From Phallusia fumigata (Eukaryota > Chordata > Ascidiacea > Phlebobranchia > Ascidiidae), in the NCBI GenBank assembly GCA_008931825.1, contig QXVZ01032429.1, positions 1-29,045 on the forward strand: a stretch of DNA of 29,045 bases, written 5' to 3'. Below are positions 10,101 through 20,517 of this stretch, piece after piece; position 1 is the stretch's first letter, and each line of letters begins with the position of its first letter. The notes under the pieces are model-generated. The model saw only the letters and a list, made by a program, of their open reading frames with translations, was not told where the DNA came from and made no database searches. A program made the position numbers and the translations under genes.

Positions 10101-13100
10101 CAGCAAAGGGCATTTCAAATATCACAAAACAAAAAACAACAGTAACAAAGTTGCACAGGCCACGTTCAAAAAACATCTAGCTAGTTTTTTTGTAGTTTGT
10201 AGGAACGACTTGCATCAAGATCCAGGACAAACAGACAAAAAACGAACAATCAAATATTTAACTATTCTTGTATGTCAAAAATAGTTTACACAAAAGTAAA
10301 AACGTTCGAAAACATAGGAGATCTAACATCAGTCGCAAACTCTCAATCAGGACAGGTCGATCCCCGACTGCCAAAATCATGCCCATGATGACGACAACAA
10401 AAGTACCAGTGACGTCACGTCAGAACCAAGCGAGCTGACGTCGCCAATGTATGGCATCACCTCGAAGGAGGATTCGTAGAAACCGAAGTCTGAAGCTGTT
10501 GACGATGTTAACGGGACCTTGAAAACGATGGAATGTATGAAGCTTTGGAATTTCGTATGTAGAAACATACAAAACAAGACAGTCGACCATGCTCTTGACT
10601 TGATGCAACCAAATGAGTTTGGTAAAGCCTTTACCAGCTACTGAGCCCATCTGAAGCAGTGTGGGTTAATGTGACATCATTCTACTGAGAACCGACCATT
10701 TGTTTGCGACAATAGATACCTGAACATCAATCGTCGACACCACAAACACAAACGTTGTACCATGAATTTTCATGTTTACCTAAATCCCAGAGAACTTTTT
10801 CACCAAAGACAGAGTAGTTTACGACAAATAGACACCCAACATTCGTCAACAATTCTTCATGCATTTGACCATTACAAACAAGCTGCGGATTATGATCCGT
10901 CAGCCAGGCTAGGTATAATGCCTTCGACTGTTAAAAATACACCGTTGCTTTACCAAACACCGCCAGTTTAGGACGAAACATATCATGCTGTCACGACGGC
11001 TCTGCGTATATCCTACTGAAAAATCTCCTCCGTCGGCGATGGCGCCGCCGATGACGTCCCCAATACGGTCATGAAGTGACCTTCGGACAGACATTTCAAG
11101 GGCGTGGTTGTAGATCAGTTCCGACAGCTTGAGCATGAAATTTGCCGACTGTCGGTAGACTTTAAGATCGGTGTCTTGTGATTGGTCGCCGTCGGTCACG
11201 TGGTCGAGTTCGAGCCCGCCAACATCGGACGAGCAGAAAGATTGAGACACGCTGTCGTAGTCGGTGACGCAGCTGCTGTCGCTAGTGCTGGATTCGTCGT
11301 CGTCGTCACGCGGATAGGGAGTGATATGGGCCAGCTTGTTTGAAAGTTTGATTGGGAAAGGGTTATGGGAAAATGAATGACAGAAGTGTAACAAAAGTCT
11401 CAAATAAACGATTAGATGAAAGAATGGAGTTAGAAGGTGAAAGCTACACCACAAAAGTGTTTTGTCTTGCAATAACTGGGTGTACAACCGTTTTAGCTCT
11501 AGTTACAATGCTTCAACCAGCCAAGTATTTTTTCTGGGCTGCAATTTGTTTGCTTTTTTGCTGTAGATACGAGCTTACCTCTTGAGAAATGCGATCCATC
11601 GTCAATGTGCTCTGCACTGCAAGGCCTAAAAACAAAATCATTGGAAAACACTTGTAACAGAATTAAAACAGCAAATTCACTTCCAGCATATTGATTGTTT
11701 ACGTAAGTGTTTCTCAAACCGTTTACGATGCGACAGGTTTGAAAAAGTTAGTTCGACTTTCGACGCACCAGCGATAGGAATTTACGAAAGACGCTTATTA
11801 TCAAAGTCGCATTAATACAAAAACAAAGCTACTGTAACTACTGTGCGACCCCCTTGGAAAATTAAAACGACGCACCAGGACGGGGCGACGTACAGTTTGA
11901 GAACCACGGAAAACAATGAACTGATCACTTGCCTGCTTGTGATATATGCTCGTCGTACTGGGTCTTCAGTTTGTTCATATCCTCTTGAAGTTTCGCGTTG
12001 CTCATCTGTTCGGCTTCATACCTCTGCTTCAGCTCGGTGATTTTCTCCTCGTATTCCTGCACGAAATCAACGCGCTACATTTTAATGGATAGATGTAGAA
12101 ATAAGTAGAGACGCGACTTCAAGCAATTGAGAAGTAAAATCGCGGGCCAAAACCAAGGTCAGCAAGGTCTCAGCTCACCGTGCTAATTCTCCTCTTTCAA
12201 TTCCGTTTCGTAACCGTTCCTGAACTTTCGAATTTAGGGTGTATTATTTCGATTATTTCTCTATTTAGCTTGAGTGTTAGCCAGGCAAAGACAAAGTTTC
12301 GTAGTGAAACAAAAAAATTTTCACGCATGCGCACAGATAAAGTTTGTCACGGTGAATCATAGCTTAGTTTCCACCAATTTCTTATAAGATAGTTTCTTAG
12401 TAGGCAATTTGTAAACGGGCTGCGGACTGGAGGATTTGGTCCGCGGACCATTGATTTCCGATCCCTGTTTTACGGCAAGGCAATTGTTTAGTCTGAAATT
12501 TGCTTTAGCCGAAGTTGTTTTTGAGAGGTTAGGCAGTCGAAAATGTTACACCTCGAGACAAACGATGTTGCCAACGTCTCCATACCTTGCGCATAGAGTC
12601 AGACTCCTGATCTGCACCTCTGCTCTCATCCGCTTCCTCCTGCGTTTCCGACTTGGAGCGCTGCTGAAACGGGGATTGCCCCTCCAATAAAGCTGCAAAA
12701 TTCGATGTTTAAAAAAATCTGCTGAATCAGCACTTTTTAGAGTTCACAAATTACATGTTGACAAATCTTCGAAAATTACATATCCACGATGTAAAAAAAA
12801 ACACGGGGGATTAACAAGGCAAGCAATTACCTCGCAAAAACACCATTGCATCAAAATCTGTATTCAAAGTCAAAATTGGAATGATTTTGCGACAAACAAA
12901 CCAACTTCTGCCTACGTAACTAAACCAAAACAGCTTTACGTCTTTCAATTACAGTTTACACAATTTTCTTTGGTGCGACCTTTAGACAAACCATACCTGC
13001 TGCCAATATTACTGCCCTATAGTGACCACAGTCTGTCCGGATGCAAAAACATGGGAACGTTAGATGCGGACGCGTCGAAAAAAGATTGGCATAAATAATT

Positions 13101-16100
13101 GAAAAGCGCGGACATTTGGCGCTCGTCAGCCGGCCGTTATCAAGTCGGAAATCGCGATGTCAGGTGCATGTTGCTCGTGTAAACATAACCCGACTGTAGC
13201 GCTTAAGCATTATGGTTATATGCAAGCGGGGGTCGACTGATGCGTAGATGATGTGGGTCAGAATGTTGACATAATTGAATAGACGAATATGTTTTTGACA
13301 ACCTACAGTTTATCATTTCCAGCAAGTCTGGATTTCAACTTTACGGAAGTTTAACAGTTTTGATAAATACACGTAATTAAGCTATTTTTAAGTTTACATG
13401 TTTTTTAAATGAAAATTGTTGAAAAAGACAACAACACTCGGATTTCTACTTTAAATCCTTTGTTGGTGGCCATCAACATGTTTAAGTGATATTATCAGTT
13501 GAATATCAAGAAAGTCCACATTGCCCAAATTTTTAAACATGTTTCGCAAAGTTAACTGAAAAAAAGTTTCCTCTAAACTTTATGCATGAATGCAATAAAT
13601 AGGCAAAGCAAAAAAACCCAAAACCGCAAATCCATTTAATTGATTGGATTTATAATTGTAAACATGTGTACAGATGAACGCAAACTTATCATGAAATGAT
13701 AGTGAACAACTGTAGAAAAGAATGTTAATGACGAAATTGTGTGTTAGGCGACAGTTTTGCAATGAAGTTGACTGCAAATATTATGACAAACACACCATAA
13801 TATTTTGGCGCTATATGCATTAAAGCAGAAATTAAAGAAAACTGCCACCAGCTTTTAACCCGTCAAAAAAACTTTCTTTAATCCAGACACAAAATTCTCA
13901 GCTTTCGTTGGTATGTATGAACGATTATGTAGCATTCAATTGCATGTCAGCACCTCAAAGCCGTATGAGCGCAGCGTATTTCGTACGGAAATGCGCAAAC
14001 TTGGAACTACCAACCGGTACTGATGGCCTCTGCTAGTTTGGGATCCTGCTTGGCGTTGGTGACTAGAGCTGAAGAGAAACTTGTGATAAAATTAAGAAGG
14101 ATGAAGTTTGGCCAAACTCTTATTGAGACCACAGGCAGTAGCACACAAAGGTTACGTCCCATATTTTGCCTGATGGATGTTTTGAGCTAGTGTTTGTCTC
14201 GCAAAAGAGAAGGGAAAATGGCTTGAGATTGGCACTTTGACCCCCGAACTGGGAAAGTAAATCAGTGTGTCTAGAAATTTTTTCGTCTACCGCCCCCTAT
14301 ACAGCTTGGTAATATAAAGCATCATTTATAAACAAAAATCATAGTAAGTTCATTTTTCGGACAGTATCAATGCGATGGTGCAGCTTACAAACATCCTTTC
14401 AAGATGTATTTGACAAAATTTGCCTAGTTGTTGTGTTTCGTTTTACTGCCCGATTTTCTCTCAGCGCACCCAATTGGTCATTTACTTTACGTTACCGCCA
14501 GGGGGGATTGAGTACTACTAGACTAGATGAAATGAGATATTGCGTTAGTGAAATAGGTGGTGACATGAAACGTATGTTACGTATGTGCGACTGTTTAATA
14601 CGAGAAACATCACCTTCAGAGAGTTCGAAAATGCAGAACGCTCTTTGTTCTGCCTCCAAGTCTTTGCTGACAAAATGCGTTATTGTGGGAAAAGTGGTGT
14701 TATGACTATGCGGTCAGATTGTTACGTGACATGGGAATCTAACCTTTGATTCCATCTGGTCCGAGTTGCCCCGCTAGCAACCCCCTCAGCTTTTTGATTT
14801 CCTCCTGATATTCTCGGAGCAGGGCGTCCTTCGGGTCCTCATTGATGTGAGGCTTGTTCTTGATGTTCTTGGCTCGGTTTGCGTATCTGGAATAATAAAG
14901 TTTGAATCTATAATCTGTAACAAAAAACTCGGCATCGCAGTCTTAACGCATATAACCCAAGTGTTTATTGAATGTTTCTCACTGGTTACCCTTGTGACAC
15001 CACATTAAAATGAGAACCTGACATATTTTGTAGAAATTAAAATTTTTAAACGCATGTTCAAAATTGACTTCTCAAGTTAAGTTCAAGACCCAGTACTATA
15101 GAGTCTGCATTGGTTATTCTGACCCCATAGAAATTCCCCATTTGGAGGAGATTCGCCCACCTTAAAGTACTCAGCGTCTCGTCGTAGTTGTTATCTGCTG
15201 GTGAAAGGCAAGCTACCATCAGAGTCTTGGTGTTGCCGCCCAGAGAATCTTGCAGCAACCTGGTTAGTTTCGAGTCTCGGTAGGGAATGTGCTTGGACTT
15301 GCCGTCAACCAATGCCGATATGACGTTACCTGAAATGTGTGGGGTTTGTTAATAAATTCCAGTGTCAAACGACTGTGTATGCTGCAAGGAGATGAGGACT
15401 ATGTGTCTATGCCAAGACTTGTAAAAATGCACATAATATCGCACTGAAATAGGGAAATCTAGCAAACTTAACAAAACTGCTATGAGATTGTGTCAGTTTA
15501 CGAGTATAATAATCCCAGTACGAGGTAGAAAACCACTTTCGATTTAATTTCATGGTGTAAATGGCCCGTACGCCGTTTGCGTGTGGTTACAAATACACGA
15601 CTGTATTGTTAACTTGCAACCAAACTAACAGCAAATATTTCTATTCATATAAATGTTCAGATACATGGTATAACACCATATATTGTGCATGTAATGGTTA
15701 TCAACTAACTATAGACTATCTACAGAGTTTCATGTCATATATTATTTGATTTGCCGACCATTGCCTTGGATAAGCACTCGTCGACCGTTTATTTATTCAA
15801 CACGCCATCATCACGACCACTGCCATGCCTACACAACTAAACACGAGTGCTTATTGGGCTTTTAACATAAGTCGTAAGCAGCGTAATGTTTGCATTAGAG
15901 GATGAGATGATTTTCAATAAAGGAATCTTGTTCAGATGTGGTCATCTTGAGTGAAAATTATATCCGGATTGGGTCTTCTCGTGTCGTTGCTTTAGGATTC
16001 TGATGATTAACTTTTGTTGGCATTTAATTCAGTCCAGTTTGGGGCTTGTTACGGTGTTGAATGAGGGGTAGTTGCCTCAACAACCTGCTCAGGTCTTTGA

Positions 16101-19100
16101 AAAACTGTTCAAAATATTATCCATTGACCTTCAATTAGTTTTTTTTTCAAACTGGGTAATGATGTTTGATACCGAACAATAAATATTGCTTTAAATCCTG
16201 ACTTTATTAAAGTGTTTCTTTTCTATTAAGTGTAGAAACTTGTTTGGAGGTTTTTGGGGGCAACAAAAAAACCTCCATATCTTATCACTTCATCTTAACC
16301 AGGGTATTGATACAAGATCAAAATCAATAACGTGAATTTAAACCACCTACCCAAGGCTGACAAGGAAAGGTTAATTTTTGTGGCTTCTTTAAGTCGATCC
16401 CCAGTGGCTCCGGTCTTTGATTGTCTTTCACTTCCAGCCAAATCGACTAAGTTTAATTTGCCAGCCCGGATGTGGTCACCTCCATCTATACCTGTTAAAA
16501 ATCCATTGCTTTAATCAACACGACAGGCACATACACATACATTTTTGCGATCATTGGGCTATGTTTAAGGCGGGTGTATCGAAAACAATATGAATCTATC
16601 TCACCAAAGTAAACCATACAACAGGTATTAGTTTTACTGATACAGTGTTCGGCTTCAGAGTTGGGAGAAACAATGAAACAACGTCCAGAACACAACCACC
16701 CTTACAATGAAACATTTATAAAAAAATACAAAATAATGTATGTGTACATAACATTTTATACTTTTTGACAACGTTTTGCACAAAATACTGTCTTGTATCT
16801 ACCAATTGAGAAAAACCGTGAATAGTGTACTTTGCATTACATTTTTGCTGAGTCATTTTTTATGGTACTATTTATCCTTGCAACCCAGGGCAAATAAACC
16901 AGTTTCTTAACACCAAAGTAGACAACACACATTTTTCAACATGCATAACGCTTGTTACCTTTGAACAGATTAGCTGCAGAAACACAAAACAGTACTTAGA
17001 CAAGTCACACAAAAGTAATGTATTTTAGTATTTATCACAACACTTTTGTCACATAATAACTTCAACTTTTGGAATAGATACAAGTCTTTAATGACTTAAT
17101 ACTGTCCTGCGATGATTTCTTAAATGACACTTTGGCACTTATGACACTTTTGGCAGCTACATTAACACAACACAGGCACGATAAAGTTGTTTTACCTGTA
17201 TCACAGGCTTCAAGGTATATGGTAAAGATTGAATGTGATCTAGATGAGTCAGCATTCATCAGGGTTGCACCAACAGTCCTGTTCTGCCATCCCATGGCCA
17301 TGACACGTTCACATTCTGTAACATTGCCAACTCTTTGCATGGAGAGGTCCTTCACGTAAACACCCTTGTCTGGATGTTCTTTGAGCTGTTAAAAAAAAAC
17401 ATAACTGTTTTACAAATATGCTTGGTAATTTCTCAGCATGTAATGCTATCACAATGAGGTGTAACAGCATGTATTTGCATATTTAGAGGTGAAGTATAAA
17501 TGAAAAAGTAGTAGCTATGCTCTGACTTTCACATCAGTTTGGGATTTTTTAAGACATTTACAAGATTTGTAAGGTGTGACTATGCAGGCAATGTTGTATT
17601 TTTTTGGTTGGATGTGCTTTAAATTACTAGTGACCATTTAGTGTTCAGATATGCCTTACCTCTAGTTTCTCTTTGATGTTCTTGCTCAGCAAATCCCTGA
17701 CATCTTCATTGTAGATCTCCAAGTAACTTGCATGAACCAAATATTTGGTGTTTTCTGCAGTCTGTATAAGCACAATGTTTTAGGATTTTGGAAACATTTT
17801 TAATCAGAAAAGTAACAGTTTACATATTAAAAAACTATTCCTGAAAGTGCCAACGGCATTTGGAAAAATTTTTTTTAACACATATCTTGGTTTGAATCTT
17901 GGTGCCTAAACTCTTTCCCTAGTTGTTTTGGTATAAACACTGTTTTACAACTTAACCGAGAAATGCCAGGTTAAGAGGAATTAAGCAACATGTTTTGATT
18001 TTCACATAAATGTTTTGTCCTCCACACATTAAATATATGTCCTAAATGCTGTTAAAAAACAAGATGCAGGTTCATTATAAACCAGTTTCCAAACAAACAT
18101 ATACAATTTCAACAAACATCCTCAGTCAGTTTTAAAATAGCCCAGGATGTTAAAAGTGGAATCAGAGTTCAGTATTGCGTAATTACTTGTATTGTGTAAA
18201 ACATGAATGGCAGGCAATTCATTGACCATCATATCAGGTTACAAGCTTAAGATTGGTGTAAGTAATGTAAATGTTGACACAAAACAGTAATTAAAATACT
18301 GCTTGATAAACCACAACATGGTTATGAAGTCACCACTTAACTTGCCTTGATGCCTGCTAAACTAATTGGGTTGACATATTATTAAATATTTAATCACCTC
18401 GATGCTTTCAAAGATGTGTTGAAAAGCTCTCGGAATTACGCCACGCTGTGTCGCTGGGTCTTCTATGCCTTGCATACTAAAGGACTTTCCACAACCAGTT
18501 TGTCCATATGCGAACACAGTGCCATTGTAGCCTTCAACAACACCCTGCATCAAAATAGTTCATTGCCAAAAAATGAAGGAAAATGAAGAGAGAATGTAGC
18601 CTAGTTCTTTTTATTCTTTTATTCTGGCAAAATTTTTCATTCAAACTTCAAGAAAAAGTCAAATGGGAACTTTTTTTATAATAAATGAGACTTTGTGGGT
18701 AATGCATCCCTTACAAGGTTTTTAGATCATGGCAAAGATTAGTACCTTGACCTTTTTTATCACTACAATTGATGTATTTGAGGAGTGATATTACGTATGT
18801 AGCAATGATATGTTGGATCATGTGAATATTATCCGGACTGTGTCATTACATGTCTGTAAAACAAACCTAATTGACACAACTGCTTAGAATTCCTATAATA
18901 TGTGCAGTTGTTGGGAATTCAAATTACAAATCTACTCAAAAAGCCAAAGATGCTCCACAAGGATTTTGAAAAACCCTAAATTAGCTGAAACCTAAAATTG
19001 CTTTCAAGTGATCAATTAAGTAAGTTTGTGATCCTTGAGATGCTTGACGACCGGTTAGTGCTGTCACTTATTCAAACCATGGTACCAACTCCTATATTTG

Positions 19101-20483
19101 CCAGGAACCAATTCACACATTAAGTGGCAGGATACTTTTGTCAAAGTAAAGTGGAGGTTTATGGTCAAAGATCAAGTAGGATTTGAGAGATGATTATCTA
19201 AATATTGCTTGGACTAAGACTTGACGTTGTCAAGCACAGTGTTGATCTAAATCCAATACAACTGTCAAGGTCGTTAAATTTATTTCATTCCAAGGTTAAC
19301 TACTTTCACTATGTCACAAAAGCAGTAAGACAAAGGTATGGGAAAACAAGGTTATTTTGTGTTGCCCTTTCTCACCCTATCCTCAAATAGTTTATGTAGG
19401 GTTGGATTTGCTGTCACTTATTTGTATTCACACAAATGAAAGCAATGTTGCTACAACAAAAATAACAGTTCTTTTGTCTGTCATGGTGACATATAGACAA
19501 CAGTGGCAAAACTGTTATTTACATCAGCTCAGCTGCAACCATATCTTGACAGTGATAATAAATTATTCATGAAAGATGTAGCGACAAACAAAGCAGTTAA
19601 ATAAAGCTGCGAAATCCCTTCTCTACCTGCTGAATAGATAACTAATGCTTTACAGCGGTTTAAATTTCCATTAAAAATACAAACAACTGCAAAAGATAAT
19701 GTTCATTTGCTTTATTTTTTCTTCAACGGGTACAGGTATCAGCAAATGTGTTGCCCTGGTTGTGAGATCAAAATGCCATGTTTGCAGATATTTTACAGGG
19801 ATTTTTGAGTTGATAATGAACTCGTTTGCTGCAACCAAATTTTTGTTTTGCAAAGGGTGAATGAAATTGTTTTTTATCTTTTTTTCAATTATGAATCTAA
19901 TCTCCACTGCAGTCACAGATGGTCCAATAAAATGTTGCATTAGTGAAAACACAAACAACTGCCCACCTCTACAAGTGGATATGCGATGTCATTGTAAATT
20001 TGTTCAGTAGTTGAGTTGACGTAGTAAGCACCATCAAAAGTGAACTCCTTGGGCACTTGGTCAGTGGATCCTGGCTTTCTGATGCTACATTTTCCTATGT
20101 CCTCCATCATATCCACAATGACCTGTTGACATAGTTTCAGTGGTTTGAGTAAAACGTACAAACAAATAAAAATTTCAGTGCACAACTTCAGATGCCTATC
20201 TATCATGTGCAGACTTTTACTTGACTAAAATGTGTAAACAGATCATTGTTTAATAGAAAAAAAAAGATTTGTTATAAAATACTTCTCAATCAGACTAACT
20301 AGAAATCAATGATCTTTCCTCCATCACAAAATTAGCATCTAATATGTTCTATTTTGTGCAAAATTTAACATTTTTTATTGATACTACACAAAATGTGAAA
20401 GAGGTTATCACATTGCAATTCAACTTTTTTTCCCGTTCATTGAGAGGTCGACATCGAACAATGACTTTAACTGCCTCTGCCAT
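6903..20483 (-). CDS. KIF17: Kinesin-like protein KIF17 (kinesin-2, homodimeric)
   Basis: KIF17 is a plus-end microtubule motor that carries cargo in cilia and dendrites. Twenty-two coding exons join in phase (20412-20483, 19967-20122, 18398-18544, 17660-17761, 17196-17385, 16351-16491, 15161-15329, 14744-14886, 14015-14062, 12586-12692, 11933-12056, 11579-11625, 11017-11334, 10461-10517, 9938-9991, 9745-9869, 9232-9451, 8698-8808, 8259-8409, 8061-8149, 7424-7556, 6903-7174), giving 991 residues. The motor occupies about 1-335, with P-loop GQTGCGKS at 90-97, switch I NADSSRSH at 203-210 and switch II DLAGSE at 239-244. Coiled-coil stretches follow, then the KIF17-specific distal tail ([20 protein letters not shown]) and a lysine-rich C-terminus. 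Exons 12-15 have little recallable homology and are the least certain. Introns run from 68 nt to about 1.4 kb. Exons 1-2 are duplicated upstream by an apparent assembly fault. Confidence 0.93.
7424..7556 (-). CDS. KIF17: KIF17 exon 21
   Basis: It reads [20 protein letters not shown] followed by [13 protein letters not shown], paralleling the vertebrate KIF17 segment with SNSENIASNYF. Acceptor gttgcag, donor CGAA followed by GTAAGC. Confidence 0.93.
7557..8060 (-). repeat. KIF17 intron 20 with a diverged internal duplication
   Basis: The segments at about 7634-7710 and 7844-7925 share a ctgtttta / tgct.gg.tagg arrangement followed by the exact block cttgagaatgttttt. They look like two old copies about 210 bp apart. 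No gene is seen. Confidence 0.35.
8061..8149 (-). CDS. KIF17: KIF17 exon 20, Gly/Ser/Pro-rich
   Basis: It reads [20 protein letters not shown] and ends STESYSQ. Acceptor atttccag, donor CAG followed by GTGAGT. It is low in recallable homology but has strong splice sites and matching phase. Confidence 0.83.
8259..8409 (-). CDS. KIF17: KIF17 exon 19, conserved tail block
   Basis: It encodes [17 protein letters not shown], then a Trp-containing acidic stretch and [10 protein letters not shown]. This is the most diagnostic KIF17 tail block ([10 protein letters not shown]). Acceptor ctgacag, donor CCCAG followed by GTACTT. Confidence 0.96.
8698..8808 (-). CDS. KIF17: KIF17 exon 18, tail
   Basis: It encodes [16 protein letters not shown] and [17 protein letters not shown], matching the KIF17 tail motif [11 protein letters not shown]. 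Donor AAT followed by GTAAGT. Confidence 0.95.
9232..9451 (-). CDS. KIF17: KIF17 exon 17, conserved tail coiled coil
   Basis: It starts [19 protein letters not shown], matching RLQLLEEQVVGGEQ of vertebrate KIF17, and includes [10 protein letters not shown] and [14 protein letters not shown]. It is highly charged. Donor AAG followed by GTATGA. Confidence 0.95.
9526..9620. mobile_element. hAT-like terminal fragment (candidate)
   Basis: The sequence cagcggttctcaacctttt at 9526 resembles a hAT terminal inverted repeat. The matching second end is not visible, so this looks like a truncated non-autonomous copy within the intron between KIF17 exons 16 and 17. Confidence 0.35.
9745..9869 (-). CDS. 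KIF17: KIF17 exon 16
   Basis: It encodes [20 protein letters not shown] and an acidic helix ending EEALK. The preceding intron is only 68 nt. The acceptor is a tandem tagcag, so use of either AG would add or drop one Gln. Donor AAGAG followed by GTGAGA. Confidence 0.8.
9938..9991 (-). CDS. KIF17: KIF17 exon 15, 18 codons
   Basis: It reads [18 protein letters not shown]. Acceptor cattttag and donor CAG followed by GTAACA are both good, and the exon is phase 0 at both ends, so it could be skipped without a frameshift. Confidence 0.7.
10461..10517 (-). CDS. KIF17: KIF17 exon 14 (boundaries uncertain)
   Basis: It encodes [19 protein letters not shown] in phase 0. The donor GAG followed by GTGATG is chosen, but the frame stays open and other GT sites downstream could extend it by 15-18 residues. 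Confidence 0.5.
11017..11334 (-). CDS. KIF17: KIF17 exon 13, acidic Ser-rich region and helix
   Basis: 106 codons from [20 protein letters not shown] through a likely helix ([20 protein letters not shown]) to GGDFS. Local G+C rises sharply over the coding part. Acceptor aacaag, donor TCA followed by GTAGGA (weak). I see no counterpart in vertebrate KIF17. Confidence 0.75.
11579..11625 (-). CDS. KIF17: KIF17 exon 12, short exon
   Basis: A 47-nt exon reading [15 protein letters not shown]. Acceptor gtttttag, donor GAG followed by GTAAGC. Phase agrees with both neighbours. Confidence 0.72.
11705..11909. mobile_element. hAT-like MITE in a KIF17 intron (candidate)
   Basis: The left end gtgtttctcaaacc (11707) and the right end gtttgagaaccac (11895-11907) are imperfect inverted repeats resembling the TGGTTCTCAAAC termini of hAT-family elements. 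About 200 bp with no ORF lie between them. An 8-bp target duplication could not be read by eye. Confidence 0.5.
11933..12056 (-). CDS. KIF17: KIF17 exon 11, coiled coil
   Basis: It starts [20 protein letters not shown], matching the EYEERLARLK coiled coil of vertebrate KIF17. The donor is non-canonical GC (CAG followed by GCAAGT) at 11932-11927. Confidence 0.88.
12412..12467. mobile_element. hAT-like terminal sequence (candidate)
   Basis: A G+C-rich block containing ggtccgcggacc and ending ccgatccctg resembles one end of hAT elements read in reverse. The partner end was not found. It lies in the KIF17 intron between exons 10 and 11. Confidence 0.3.
12586..12692 (-). CDS. KIF17: KIF17 exon 10, hydrophilic linker
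   Basis: It encodes [20 protein letters not shown] and further acidic, Ser-rich residues to DSMRK. Acceptor ttttgcag, donor AAG followed by GTATGG, phase 0. The only open frame agrees with the phase carried from exon 9. Confidence 0.75.
12693..14014 (-). other. KIF17 intron 9, with CpG-rich patch
   Basis: A 1.3 kb intron, mostly AT-rich and without coding signal. The stretch about 13060-13240 is unusually rich in CpG and contains an E2F-type tttggcgc at 13115-13122. No exon that fits the KIF17 phase is seen. Confidence 0.55.
14015..14062 (-). CDS. KIF17: KIF17 exon 9, small neck exon
   Basis: A 48-nt exon reading [15 protein letters not shown] with matching phase 1 at both ends. Acceptor ctctag, donor ACCG followed by GTTGGT. 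It rests on frame, phase and splice signals and has little recallable homology. Confidence 0.68.
14744..14886 (-). CDS. KIF17: KIF17 exon 8, neck linker and neck
   Basis: It encodes [12 protein letters not shown], the neck linker, then [20 protein letters not shown], the start of the neck coiled coil. Acceptor attccag, donor AAAG followed by GTTAGA, phase 1. Confidence 0.96.
15161..15329 (-). CDS. KIF17: KIF17 exon 7, microtubule-binding end of motor
   Basis: Residues 270-326 include [19 protein letters not shown] and [19 protein letters not shown], nearly identical to vertebrate KIF17. Acceptor tttcag, donor TTAAG followed by GTGGGC. Confidence 0.97.
16351..16491 (-). CDS. KIF17: KIF17 exon 6, switch II
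   Basis: Residues 223-270 contain [19 protein letters not shown] and the relay-helix start [14 protein letters not shown]. Acceptor ttaacag, donor TTGG followed by GTAGGT. Confidence 0.97.
17196..17385 (-). CDS. KIF17: KIF17 exon 5, switch I
   Basis: Residues 160-222, including [16 protein letters not shown] and switch [12 protein letters not shown]. Acceptor taacag after a long T run, donor ACAG followed by GTAAAA, phase 1. Confidence 0.96.
17660..17761 (-). CDS. KIF17: KIF17 exon 4
   Basis: Residues 126-159, with the kinesin signature [15 protein letters not shown]. Acceptor tatacag, donor GAG followed by GTAAGG, phase 0 at both ends. Confidence 0.95.
18398..18544 (-). CDS. KIF17: KIF17 exon 3, P-loop
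   Basis: Residues 77-125 carry [20 protein letters not shown] and the ATP-binding P-loop, in which cysteine replaces the usual serine of GQTGSGKS. Acceptor gatgcag, donor GAG followed by GTGATT. Confidence 0.96.
18545..19966 (-). other. KIF17 intron 2, nothing coding seen
   Basis: The longest KIF17 intron, about 1.4 kb. Its left part is unique sequence. From 19592 onward it belongs to the duplicated block, where the minus-strand 95-codon frame at 19671-19958 is intronic sequence copied in both halves. Confidence 0.6.
19967..20122 (-). CDS. KIF17: KIF17 exon 2 (copy adjacent to the gene)
   Basis: It encodes residues 25-76, from [18 protein letters not shown] through [10 protein letters not shown] to DIAYPLVE, closely matching vertebrate KIF17. 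Acceptor caacag, donor GAG followed by GTGGGC, phase 0 at both ends. Confidence 0.92.
20412..20483 (-). CDS. KIF17: KIF17 exon 1 (copy adjacent to the gene)
   Basis: It encodes [18 protein letters not shown] and on to residue 24, the first beta strand of the kinesin motor, matching vertebrate KIF17 from its first residues. The start is the first ATG after an acceptor-like site. The donor is AAT followed by GTGATA, phase 0. Confidence 0.88.
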
Positions 20484-20510
20484 CTTGCCAGTAAAGTGGT
20501 TGGCCGCTTT

Positions 20511-20517
20511 CTAAAAA
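20511..20517 (-). promoter_or_regulatory. Splice acceptor ahead of the KIF17 start codon
   Basis: On the minus strand a cttttttag tract ends at 20511, 27 nt before the ATG. It could receive a 5' UTR exon or a trans-spliced leader, which is common in tunicates. The same site is present in the duplicate copy at 22279-22285. Confidence 0.4.

Larger units (their letters stand above)
14063..18397 (-). other. Long KIF17 introns between exons 3 and 9
   Basis: Between the listed exons, the introns at 14063-14743, 15330-16350, 16492-17195 and 17762-18397 are AT-rich. Their open frames are short and carry no recognisable domain. I see no second gene, RNA gene or clear mobile element in them. Confidence 0.5.

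Noticed and set aside
19671..19958. 95-codon minus-strand ORF present twice (also 21417-21704)
   Set aside because: It is intron sequence of KIF17 beside exon 2, appearing twice only because the block is duplicated around the N.
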